From: an uncultured Porphyromonadaceae bacterium
GTDB lineage: Bacteria; Bacteroidota; Bacteroidia; Bacteroidales; Muribaculaceae
Assembly (NCBI GenBank): GCA_900544305.1
Contig: UQUV01000073.1
Span: 1 to 6,535 of the forward strand
Direction: 5' to 3'
DNA: 6,535 bases
Each line of letters opens with the position of its first letter. The first letter of the stretch is position 1. Below, piece after piece: positions 1 through 5,965 of the stretch. Position numbers and translations under genes: made by a program. The notes under the pieces were generated by a model. That model was not told the DNA's origin, searched no databases, and worked only from the letters and a program-made list of their open reading frames with translations.

Positions 1-65
1 TTATCTATTTCAGCAAGTTGGGAGGGAATGCACGTCTTTAGCGGACAGTAATAATAAATTTTCAT
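1..65 (-). CDS. Start of an unidentified small or partial gene, cut by the window edge
   Basis: Reading leftwards from an ATG at 65-63 there are 21 open codons up to the window edge, starting MKIYYYCPL and carrying cysteines at residues 7 and 12. The other two minus-strand frames here are interrupted by stops. The ATG lies 77 bp beyond the stop of the Crp-type regulator, on the same strand, so it would be the next gene of that run. The 77-bp spacer is very AT-rich. It holds only a one-mismatch version of the phylum -7 box (AATTTTTG against TAnnTTTG), and no good Shine-Dalgarno is visible, which is normal for Bacteroidota. I do not recognise the product; the Tyr-rich start with two cysteines is all that can be seen. 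The short length means it could be a chance open stretch. Confidence 0.4.
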   Translation of the reverse strand, partial: MKIYYYCPLKTCIPSQLAEID

Positions 66-142
66 GTCAAGACACAGTTTCACACAAAAATTTATCATTA
101 AATATTAAAAAAGTTTTCAAAAACAAGAAGGTCAGACGATTG

Positions 143-715
143 TCAATATTTGCCGGAACGGATACGGTAAAGTGTTTCTTTGGTAAGGTTTAGAAAAGAG
201 GCAAGTTGAGTGACGGACACGACGTCCAAAATATGAGGATATTTCTTCAGTGCCCAAAAATAACGGTCGCGCGCTTCCATGCGCAACATAAACATATGTT
301 CTTCCAGGTATTCGATATGGCGTTCCAAGGCAGCATTAATCACACGGGAATATTCTTCAGAACTGAGAATGGCATTGCTCAGCGAAACAACGGGCGTATA
401 GCAGATTTCCGTTTCCGACAGAAACTGGACGAACATCTGCTGCTTCTGCTTCTGCATCATTGACAGTGGACGAATCACGAATTCACCCTCAAAAGAAAAG
501 GCATAATTGAATTCCTTACCTCTTTCAATATAATAGGTACGGGCAGCACCGCGATGAATATAGAACAGATTGGCAAGGATCTCGTTTTGCCCGTCAATGA
601 CATGTCCCTTTTTGAACACTTGCCAGGAAAGCGAATTGAGCAGGCGTGCCTCGTCGTCGGACGAATAGTCAAGCATCGTCCGAAGTTCATCCAAAAATTT
701 AGGCCGCCGCTCCAT
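143..715 (-). CDS. Crp/Fnr-family transcriptional regulator (cyclic-nucleotide-binding-like sensor plus C-terminal HTH)
   Basis: A 190-residue cytoplasmic regulator with Crp/Fnr family layout. A beta-roll sensor domain lies at about residues 25-115 (landmarks LFYIHRGAARTYY at 50-62 and GEF at 77-79). A long dimerisation helix follows at about 120-155, and a helix-turn-helix ends the protein (VTQLASFLNLTKETLYRIR, about 168-186). Family members bind DNA as dimers and respond to a small ligand or redox signal. In this protein the Arg-containing phosphate-binding cassette of true cAMP receptors is not evident, and there is only one cysteine (Cys105), so neither cAMP binding nor an FNR-type iron-sulfur cluster is supported. 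The HTH is compact and ends the protein almost immediately, a form common among uncharacterised Bacteroidota Crp-like proteins. It starts 8 bp after the ispH stop, so it is probably translated from the same transcript. The target genes are unknown. Confidence 0.88.
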   Translation of the reverse strand: MERRPKFLDELRTMLDYSSDDEARLLNSLSWQVFKKGHVIDGQNEILANLFYIHRGAARTYYIERGKEFNYAFSFEGEFVIRPLSMMQKQKQQMFVQFLSETEICYTPVVSLSNAILSSEEYSRVINAALERHIEYLEEHMFMLRMEARDRYFWALKKYPHILDVVSVTQLASFLNLTKETLYRIRSGKY

Positions 716-723
716 AATCCGGT

Positions 724-1584
724 TTATTTTTGCAGAATTGATTCAAGATGGCTCTTCACGTTGGCCATCAACCATGACGGAGTAGAAGTAGCCCCGCAAA
801 TGCCAATGCTGCCCACATGCTCCAGCCATTCGGGCTGAATGTCGGCTTCGGAAAATATCATGTGCGAATTGGGGTTCACATCACGACATTCATTATAAAG
901 TATCATGCCGTTGCTGCTCTTCTTGCCGCTGACAAAAAGAATAAGTTCATGCTCGGCGGCAAACTGGCGGATACGCGGAATGCGGTTCGCCACCTGACGG
1001 CATATCGTGTCGTGACATTCAAAGCGTCCGTCGGGCTTGCGACGGCGAATTTCGTCGGCAAGGCTCTTCAGGCCTTCGCGCGACTTGGTAGTCTGCGAAT
1101 AGAGCACAATGTCGCGGCTGTAGTCCACACGGTCGGCTCCCGACAGGTCCTCCACCACCACGGCGTTGCCGTCGGTCTGCCCCACCAGCCCGTTTACTTC
1201 GGCGTGGCCGAGCTTACCGTAGATGACAATCTGCGGATTACCCTCCGACAAATAGGATGCCTTGATGCGCTGCTGGAGTTTGAGCACCACCGGACAGGTG
1301 GCGTCGATGATTTCAATCCCGTTTTCACGGGCTATGCGATAGGTTTCGGGCGGTTCGCCGTGGGCGCGAAGCAGCACTTTCACGTTGTGCAAGCGTTTCA
1401 AATCATCATGCGTGATGGTCACCAGACCTTTCTGCTGAAGGCGTTCCACTTCGTTGGAATTGTGCACGATGTCGCCCAGGCAGTAGAGTTTCCCCGATTT
1501 CTCGAGTTCAGCCTCTGCCTTGCGGATAGCTGTCACCACACCGGGACAGAACCCCGAATCCTTGTCAATTTCTATTCTTACCAC
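724..1584 (-). CDS. ispH: 4-hydroxy-3-methylbut-2-enyl diphosphate reductase (IspH/LytB)
   Basis: A 286-residue cytosolic iron-sulfur enzyme catalysing the last step of the MEP isoprenoid pathway, reducing HMBPP to IPP and DMAPP. All family landmarks are visible. The three cluster cysteines are Cys13 (SGFCPGV), Cys97 (DATCPVV) and Cys195 (DTICRQ). Substrate-binding and catalytic positions are His41 (GDIVHN), His75 (RAHG), His127 with Glu129 (GKLGHAEVNG), Thr165/Thr166 (SQTTKS), Ser223-Ser224-Asn225 and the GATSTP loop near 264-269. The start is GTG at 1584-1582, immediately after the TAA of cmk. It gives the expected N-terminus MVRIEID just before the first cluster cysteine, and no later ATG would keep that motif. 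The length is normal for the compact bacterial form. Translation is probably coupled to cmk, with only a weak GGAA-like ribosome site inside the cmk end. Confidence 0.97.
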   Translation of the reverse strand: MVRIEIDKDSGFCPGVVTAIRKAEAELEKSGKLYCLGDIVHNSNEVERLQQKGLVTITHDDLKRLHNVKVLLRAHGEPPETYRIARENGIEIIDATCPVVLKLQQRIKASYLSEGNPQIVIYGKLGHAEVNGLVGQTDGNAVVVEDLSGADRVDYSRDIVLYSQTTKSREGLKSLADEIRRRKPDGRFECHDTICRQVANRIPRIRQFAAEHELILFVSGKKSSNGMILYNECRDVNPNSHMIFSEADIQPEWLEHVGSIGICGATSTPSWLMANVKSHLESILQK

Positions 1585-2289
1585 TTATTTCCGGCTGATA
1601 ATGGAGTGATACAAATTGAGCAGCCATTTGTCCTGCTCTTCGATAGTCATGTCCGAATTATTGAGCACCACGGCATCGTCAGCCTTGCGCAACGGACTTT
1701 CCGCACGGTTCATGTCGATATGGTCGCGTTCGCACACATTGCGGTAAACTTCCTCATACGAAACCAAAGTGTCACCTTTTCCCACCAGTTCGTCATAGCG
1801 GCGGCGTGCACGGGTTTCGGGCGACGCGTCGACATAGACCTTCATCTCCGCATCGGGGAACACTGTGGTACCGATATCACGGCCGTCCATAACGATACCT
1901 TTACCTTTGCCGAGTTCCTGCTGCTGACGCACAAGCGCATGGCGCACCGACGGAACGGCAGCAACAATGCTCACCTTCGACGATACGGGCATCTGGCGGA
2001 TTTCCGTTTCCACATTACGTCCGTTCAGATAGGTTTCCGTTTTTCCTTCGGCATTCACTCCGAAAGTGACGCGGATATTGTCGAGTTGGCGTTCGAGTGC
2101 TTCCGTATCAAGGCGGTCGCCGTCAAACAGATTGTTTTCCAGACAATAAAGTGTCACGGCACGGTACATTGCACCGCTGTCAATATAGGCATAGCCGATC
2201 GTTTTTGCCAGTTTCTTGGCCATTGTGCTTTTGCCCGACGAAGAAAAGCCGTCGACGGCAATCGTTATAAGAGGTTTCTGTTCCATCAT
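1585..2289 (-). CDS. cmk: Cytidylate kinase ((d)CMP kinase)
   Basis: A 234-residue P-loop nucleotide kinase that phosphorylates CMP and dCMP with ATP, for RNA, DNA and phospholipid precursor supply in the cytoplasm. Visible motifs, in order: P-loop GFSSSGKST at 14-22; the NMP-side signature DSGAMYRAVT at 36-45; the CMP-binding insert around 88-115 (NGRNVETEIR ending in VPSVR); the Cmk signature DGRDIGTTVFPDA at 134-146; and an Arg-rich lid region (ETRARRRYDEL) after it. Two tandem ATGs begin the gene. The first overlaps the porQ stop as ATGA (2286-2289), typical of translational coupling. The length is normal. It sits between porQ and ispH, an order I recall from other Bacteroidales genomes. 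Confidence 0.97.
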   Translation of the reverse strand: MMEQKPLITIAVDGFSSSGKSTMAKKLAKTIGYAYIDSGAMYRAVTLYCLENNLFDGDRLDTEALERQLDNIRVTFGVNAEGKTETYLNGRNVETEIRQMPVSSKVSIVAAVPSVRHALVRQQQELGKGKGIVMDGRDIGTTVFPDAEMKVYVDASPETRARRRYDELVGKGDTLVSYEEVYRNVCERDHIDMNRAESPLRKADDAVVLNNSDMTIEEQDKWLLNLYHSIISRK

Positions 2290-3317
2290 TTCATAAATTC
2301 ATAAAGACTGGTTGACAGGTTGACCATAAAGGTCGTCCCGCCGATATGCGGCTGGGCAAGCGCAACGCCGACACGGAATTTGTTGGTGCGGAAGCCCGCT
2401 CCTGCCGAAAAGCCGGAAATGAAGTTGCGCGCGAAAGTCGCCATATCGGTTCGTGTTTTATAGTTGTAGCCCACGCCGATGTAGAAACGGTCGGACGGAG
2501 CGTATTCCACTGCAAAGATAAGATGCCTGAACAGATTTCCCACAAAATTGTCCTTCAAAACGAGCGGCGAATTGGCGTCGTTTGCATCCTGACGGGTATA
2601 ATAGGGCAATTTCCAGCGGTTAAGGTTGACTGCCGTAATCGACAGGCGGAACGGTCCGCCGTTGAGCGACTGTGTATAGCCTAACTGGATGTCCCACGGC
2701 AGGCGGTCGTACTGGTCGGTAAAGCGTTTCACCTGTCCGCCGAGGTTTTTCAGCACCATCGAAAACGAGAGGTCCTTTTCCGAATTATAGTAGTTCACAC
2801 CCAAGTCGGCGGCTATGGCAAGCGCCGTATACTGTTCGTAGCTCGAATAGAGCAGCTTCATGTTGACACCGCCACGGAAATAATCGTTGAAATCATGGGC
2901 ATACATTCCGCTGAAAGCAATATCCTGCGGATGGAAAGAACCCGTAATCGTACCGCCGACATCAGCCGACTTGATTTCGCCGTAGCCGAAATACTGGATG
3001 CCTGCCGACCACGCCCCATGCTCGCCCGCCTCCTTAGCGAAGCGCACACCGGCATAGTTGCTTCCTCCAAGATAGCGCATATAGCTGAAACCCACCTGCA
3101 TGCCCACTTCCGGACCGAGAAGTCCCGGGTTCTGCTCATAAAGGTTCACATCGTCGTCGATAATCGATATGTTGGTACCTCCCAAAGCATAAGCGTGCGA
3201 CGAAGTGGTGGTGTTCAGATAGTTATACGCCGTCGTGCCGTCCTGTGCCAGAACAGGGAACGGCAGCAGGAAGGCAAGCGCCGCTGTCAATATTTCAACG
3301 TATCTGCTTATTTTCAT
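2286..3317 (-). CDS. porQ: PorQ-family outer-membrane protein (type IX secretion-associated)
   Basis: About 343 residues when started at the ATG at 3317-3315. This start gives a classic signal peptide (MKISRYVEILTAALAFLLPF, cleavage likely after VLA at residue 24, mature protein beginning QDGTTAY). A start at 3389 would bury the signal behind 24 mostly polar residues, so I reject it. The mature protein opens with the PorQ-like stretch YALGGTNISIIDDD followed by YEQNPGLLG. It then alternates short beta strands rich in aromatics and glycine, as expected for a FadL/PorV-like outer-membrane barrel, and ends with a short beta strand. PorQ is known as a type IX secretion component in Porphyromonas and relatives, but homologues also occur in Bacteroidota lacking a full system, so a secretion role here is inference. 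It is the first gene of the run and overlaps cmk by 4 bp. Confidence 0.85.
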   Translation of the reverse strand: MKISRYVEILTAALAFLLPFPVLAQDGTTAYNYLNTTTSSHAYALGGTNISIIDDDVNLYEQNPGLLGPEVGMQVGFSYMRYLGGSNYAGVRFAKEAGEHGAWSAGIQYFGYGEIKSADVGGTITGSFHPQDIAFSGMYAHDFNDYFRGGVNMKLLYSSYEQYTALAIAADLGVNYYNSEKDLSFSMVLKNLGGQVKRFTDQYDRLPWDIQLGYTQSLNGGPFRLSITAVNLNRWKLPYYTRQDANDANSPLVLKDNFVGNLFRHLIFAVEYAPSDRFYIGVGYNYKTRTDMATFARNFISGFSAGAGFRTNKFRVGVALAQPHIGGTTFMVNLSTSLYEFMK

Positions 3318-3328
3318 ATTCTTACGCA

Positions 3329-3344
3329 CGAAGCCACAGCTTCG
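3329..3344 (-). promoter_or_regulatory. Small perfect hairpin in the porQ 5' leader
   Basis: CGAAGC and GCTTCG form a perfect 6-bp stem with a 4-nt loop, ending 11 bp before the porQ ATG. If transcription starts at the predicted promoter near 3434-3441, the leader is about 110 nt and this hairpin lies next to the ribosome-binding region. A role in translation control or transcript stability is possible but inferred only. Confidence 0.35.
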
Positions 3345-3433
3345 CATAGAATTATAACGGATAACGGGTCCGTATAGTATATCGGCCATTTATTAAAATT
3401 TCGCAATTTGCCGGCTGTAAAACAATGTTTTTG

Positions 3434-3441
3434 CAAAAATA
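3434..3441 (-). promoter_or_regulatory. Predicted -7 box of the porQ-cmk-ispH-crp run
   Basis: On the minus strand this reads TATTTTTG, matching the Bacteroidota -7 consensus TAnnTTTG. A TTTG (plus-strand CAAA at 3465-3468) lies 23 bp upstream, longer than the usual spacing of about 19, so the -33 element is uncertain. Transcription would start near 3428. Confidence 0.45.
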
Positions 3442-3483
3442 AATAAAACATTTTCAATTATCCACAAAATCAGGCATTTCAGC

Positions 3484-3514
3484 ATTGCATATAAGTTTTT
3501 TGCCCCTATATTTG
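3484..3514 (+). promoter_or_regulatory. Promoter of the TonB-domain gene (ATTG, 19-bp spacer, TATATTTG)
   Basis: ATTG at 3484-3487 and TATATTTG at 3507-3514 are separated by 19 bp, matching the Bacteroidota -33/-7 promoter form. The start site would be near 3520, about 20 nt before the ATG at 3541, with a purine-rich AGAGAGGAAG ribosome-binding region at 3526-3535. Confidence 0.75.
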
Positions 3515-3540
3515 TAACCGTAAAAAGAGAGGAAGACATT

Positions 3541-3981
3541 ATGTTGCGTGATTTAAAACATATCATATTCTCGATAATGACGGTTCTGCTGGTTGCTCCG
3601 GCTGCCGGCGCACAGGTTTACCGTGTCGCAATTGCGTCCAACGCTTCACGCACCGACTATGTCGATGTTTATGAATACGACTTCGTGGATGTCCAGCCGC
3701 AATTTCCGGGCGGCGACCGCGGACTTATCAATTACATCAACAAGACCCGTGTCTATCCCTACGATGCCTACCAGCACAAAATCCAGGGAAGAGTGATTTG
3801 CAGTTTCATCGTCAACACCGACGGCTCGATTTGCAACATCACGGTTCTGAAAGGGCTTTGCCCCTCGATTGACGAGGAAGCCAAACGAATCATTCAGGAA
3901 ATGCCCAACTGGAAGGCAGGAAAGCTCAACGACGAAACAGTGCCTGTCCACTGCATTCTCCCAATTGCTTTCCGACTGTAG
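3541..3981 (+). CDS. Exported TonB C-terminal-domain protein (stand-alone)
   Basis: 146 residues. A cleavable-looking signal peptide spans 1-24 (LKHIIFSIMTVLLVAPAAGA, then Gln25). A short linker and the PQFPGGDRGLINYI motif (53-66) follow, then a TonB C-terminal fold to the end (GRVICSFIVNTDGSI at 83-97, LKGLCPSIDEEA at 103-114, MPNWKAGK at 121-128, final LPIAFRL). In Bacteroidota these domains usually end membrane-anchored energy transducers for TonB-dependent outer-membrane receptors. Here there is no proline-rich linker, and the only hydrophobic segment is the signal sequence, so the product is probably free in the periplasm or held by an uncleaved signal. An unusual point is four cysteines (87, 98, 107, 138) at positions I would not expect in this family. 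It has its own promoter and a terminator, so it is monocistronic. Partner unknown. Confidence 0.85.
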   Translation: MLRDLKHIIFSIMTVLLVAPAAGAQVYRVAIASNASRTDYVDVYEYDFVDVQPQFPGGDRGLINYINKTRVYPYDAYQHKIQGRVICSFIVNTDGSICNITVLKGLCPSIDEEAKRIIQEMPNWKAGKLNDETVPVHCILPIAFRL

Positions 3982-4041
3982 GCACAGCTCTTTTCACTGA
4001 ATTTGCCTAATACAAATCTTTTTCATAATCTTATATTTTTA

Positions 4042-4077
4042 CCTCCGCTCCTGCTGACAGGCCCGGAGGATTTTTTT
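4042..4077 (+). terminator. Intrinsic terminator after the TonB-domain gene
   Basis: CCTCCG (4042-4047) pairs with CGGAGG (4064-4069). Inside, CCTG (4050-4053) pairs with CAGG (4058-4061) around a CTGA tetraloop, leaving a 2x2 internal loop. A run of seven T follows at 4071-4077. It lies about 60 bp after the stop at 3981. Confidence 0.88.
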
Positions 4078-4165
4078 GTCTGCATTTCCCGGCAAATTTG
4101 TCGACCAATGCGGCGGTTTCGTCGGCAGAGCGGAAAAGGCCGGCAGCGAGGTAGCGATTTTTGAG

Positions 4166-4173
4166 TACTTTTG
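4166..4173 (+). promoter_or_regulatory. Predicted -7 box for the MFS exporter gene
   Basis: TACTTTTG matches TAnnTTTG. Transcription would start near 4179, giving a leader of about 32 nt to the ATG at 4212. No TTTG-like -33 element is seen at 19-21 bp upstream, so activity may be weak or activator-dependent. Confidence 0.5.
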
Positions 4174-4211
4174 CACCGCTAAAATGAAGTTGAACACTAC
4201 AGAAAAGAATA

Positions 4212-5438
4212 ATGATTATGAAAAAATCGCTTATCAGCTATTCCGTATTTCTATTTATATTGCTCGGCGCGTTGACGGCATTCGGGCCATTGGTGACCGA
4301 CATGTATCTTCCCGCCTTGCCGGGCATGGCAAATTATTTCAGCACAACGGCTTCAATGGTGCAACTGGGACTCACCACCAGCATGATTGGCCTCGCCGTA
4401 GGACAGCTCATTTTCGGTCCGCTGAGCGACAAATTCGGCCGCCGTCCGCTTCTTCTGGCCTCGATGCTGGTATTCATCGTTTCCACCCTGCTCTGCATCT
4501 ACTCGCCGAACATTGAAACGTTCATCGCCCTGCGCCTGCTCCAAGGCATCGCCGGTGCCGGCGGCATCGTCATCTCGCGTTCGGTGGCTACCGACATGTT
4601 TTCCGGGAAAGAGCTTGCCAAATCGATGGCCATCATCGGCGCCATCAATGGTGTGGCACCGGTAGCGGCTCCCGTGCTGGGCGGATTCTTTACCGACATC
4701 ATCGGATGGCGCGGCATTTTCTGGATTCTGCTCGGCATCGGCATTCTGCTGTTGATGGCTGTGGTGCGTTTCCGCGAGTCGCTCAAACCGGAAAACAAGA
4801 AGCAGGAAGGACTGAAACAGATGTTTCTCGGCTTCCCCGCCATGCTCCACAACCGCCGTTATGTCTACTTCGTACTCCAGTACGGCTTCTCCAGCGGCGT
4901 ACTTTTTGCCAACATTGCCTCCTCGCCTTTCATCATGCAGCAGCACTACGGCTTCTCGCCGATGATGTTCAGCATCGTGTTCGGTGTCAACTCGCTGGCC
5001 ATCGGCATAGCGGCGGCATCGTCCGTCAAATTCCACAACACAGAGAGTGGCACGTTCATCGGCAGCCTGGGAATGTTGATGTTTTCGGCATTGCTGCTGT
5101 TCGCCCTATGGCTTGAATGCAGTTTCTGGGTGTACGAGCTGTTGCTGCTGGCAGTCATCTTCATGCTCGGCCTCACTTTCACCTCGTCGACCACGCTTGC
5201 CATGGACAGCGGACGCGAAAATTCCGGTACGGCATCGGCACTGTTCGGTGCTGTCGGTTTTGCCTTCGGCGGAATTGTTTCCCCACTGGTTGGAATAGGC
5301 AACATATTGACCACCACAGGCATTGTGTTTGTCGTATGCTCCCTGTTTGCCGTATTCTTTGCCGTCAAGGCCGTACGCACAAGCGTAGGAATGCGCGCCA
5401 GCCTGCGTCCCCTGAAGCATCTAACAAAACACAAATAA
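4212..5438 (+). CDS. Bcr/CflA-type major facilitator multidrug exporter
   Basis: A 408-residue integral inner-membrane protein with about 12 predicted transmembrane helices, expected to export drugs or metabolites by proton antiport. Family landmarks: the Bcr/CflA first-helix signature TDMYLPALP at 29-37; MFS motif A GPLSDKFGRRP at 69-79 in the loop between helices 2 and 3; helix 4 RLLQGIAGAGG at 108-118; and the drug/H+ antiporter motif C region GAINGVAPVAAPVLGG at 143-158. The C-terminal half is a second hydrophobic six-helix bundle, and the tail is basic. Length is normal for the family (about 390-410). Start: ATG at 4212 or the ATG two codons later at 4218; both fit and neither has a clear Shine-Dalgarno. 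It has its own predicted promoter. There is no obvious hairpin-plus-T terminator directly after it; the palindromic heptad element 11 bp beyond the stop may serve as the transcript end. The substrate cannot be read from sequence. Confidence 0.93.
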   Translation: MIMKKSLISYSVFLFILLGALTAFGPLVTDMYLPALPGMANYFSTTASMVQLGLTTSMIGLAVGQLIFGPLSDKFGRRPLLLASMLVFIVSTLLCIYSPNIETFIALRLLQGIAGAGGIVISRSVATDMFSGKELAKSMAIIGAINGVAPVAAPVLGGFFTDIIGWRGIFWILLGIGILLLMAVVRFRESLKPENKKQEGLKQMFLGFPAMLHNRRYVYFVLQYGFSSGVLFANIASSPFIMQQHYGFSPMMFSIVFGVNSLAIGIAAASSVKFHNTESGTFIGSLGMLMFSALLLFALWLECSFWVYELLLLAVIFMLGLTFTSSTTLAMDSGRENSGTASALFGAVGFAFGGIVSPLVGIGNILTTTGIVFVVCSLFAVFFAVKAVRTSVGMRASLRPLKHLTKHK

Positions 5439-5449
5439 ATGAGGGTATG

Positions 5450-5513
5450 GGTTAGCGGTTAAGGGTTATGGGTTAGCGGAACTCTGTAAACCGTAAACCG
5501 TAAACTGTAAACC
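5450..5513 (+). repeat. Heptad-repeat palindromic element, copy 1
   Basis: Four consecutive 7-mers of form GGTTNNN (5450-5477: GGTTAGC, GGTTAAG, GGTTATG, GGTTAGC), an 8-nt spacer (5478-5485), then four consecutive 7-mers of form GTAAACY (5486-5513). The second arm is roughly the reverse complement of the first, so the 64-nt element can fold into a long imperfect hairpin. In units 1 and 4 five of seven positions pair normally, plus one G-T wobble. The 25 bp at 5488-5512 are identical to 6440-6464. It begins 11 bp after the exporter stop. Confidence 0.8.
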
Positions 5514-5569
5514 CCAAAATCCCCCTCTGCGTATTGGGCTACGAAAAGGGAAAATGTGTGATTGCCACA

Positions 5570-5596
5570 AATAATCCACTAAAAAAGTGGATTATT
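5570..5596. promoter_or_regulatory. Perfect 11-bp inverted repeat upstream of higBA, likely HigA operator
   Basis: AATAATCCACT (5570-5580) and AGTGGATTATT (5586-5596) are exact reverse complements around a 5-nt A spacer. With the -7 box at 5610-5617 and a 19-bp spacer, the -33 position falls at about 5587-5590, inside the right arm. A dimeric HigA bound here would block RNA polymerase, which matches the known autoregulation of higBA-type modules. There is no T-run after it, which argues against a terminator. Confidence 0.65.
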
Positions 5597-5609
5597 ACAA
5601 ACAATTGAG

Positions 5610-5617
5610 TATCTTTG
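5610..5617 (+). promoter_or_regulatory. -7 box of the higBA operon
   Basis: TATCTTTG matches TAnnTTTG. Transcription would start near 5623, leaving a leader of roughly 18 nt before the toxin ATG at 5641. The -33 region lies within the inverted repeat and is not a good TTTG. Confidence 0.65.
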
Positions 5618-5640
5618 CAAAGTGAACAAAGCAAAATAGC

Positions 5641-5955
5641 ATGAAAATCATTTTCAATGAAAAGTACCTGCAAGAGATGTACGTTACAGGACAGACGGAC
5701 AAAAAACACCGCTATCAGCCACAAGTGATACGCAAATACATCCGTGTCATCGATGTAATGATAGAAACGCCGAACGTGCAAGGTCTTTTAAGGTATAATT
5801 CATTGAATTATGAAAAATTGAAAGGTGACAAGGCCGGACTTTCATCCGTAAGGGTGAACGACCAATACCGTATCGAGTTCAAGGAACGGACAAGAGAAGG
5901 CGAAACCGTTGCCACAATATGCAATATCACAGATTTGTCAAACCATTATAAATAA
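5641..5955 (+). CDS. higB: HigB-type toxin of a type II toxin-antitoxin module (RelE/ParE fold)
   Basis: A 104-residue cytoplasmic protein of normal HigB length. The family is known as ribosome-dependent mRNA endonucleases that cut translated mRNAs when the antitoxin is lost. Visible motifs: a helical N-terminal half (KKHRYQPQVIRKYIRVIDVM, 21-40), then LNYEKLKGDKAGLSSVRVN (55-73). The core strand VRVNDQYRIEF (70-80) with Arg71 and Arg77 is typical of the family. The C-terminus ITDLSNHYK holds His102 and Tyr103, likely catalytic by comparison with other HigB proteins. It is the first gene of the pair, and the antitoxin follows after 10 bp. The toxin-first order is the defining HigBA arrangement. 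ParE-like gyrase inhibition is a less likely alternative, because the partner is a HigA-type rather than ParD-type protein. Confidence 0.88.
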   Translation: MKIIFNEKYLQEMYVTGQTDKKHRYQPQVIRKYIRVIDVMIETPNVQGLLRYNSLNYEKLKGDKAGLSSVRVNDQYRIEFKERTREGETVATICNITDLSNHYK

Positions 5956-5965
5956 CAGACGGCTT

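Noticed and set aside
817..2304. A 495-codon open frame on the plus strand opposite ispH and cmk
   Set aside because: It lies fully antisense to two clearly identified genes and its translation shows no domain-like pattern. It is His/Phe/Val-rich, as expected from the complement of coding DNA with this codon bias.
3318..3389. A longer porQ start at 3389
   Set aside because: It would place 24 mainly polar residues before a textbook signal peptide; the ATG at 3317 gives a normal exported protein.
4076..4516. Plus-strand open frame overlapping the exporter start
   Set aside because: It needs a TTG start inside the terminator T-run, overlaps the exporter in another frame, and its second half is low-complexity shadow sequence.
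4353..5036. A 227-codon minus-strand frame within the exporter gene
   Set aside because: Its extremely Glu/His/Arg/Gly-rich composition is typical of the antisense of hydrophobic membrane-protein codons.
5909..5965. An upstream start for higA overlapping higB
   Set aside because: The extra 19 residues are the out-of-frame translation of the toxin C-terminus, and the HigA family match begins only after the ATG at 5966.
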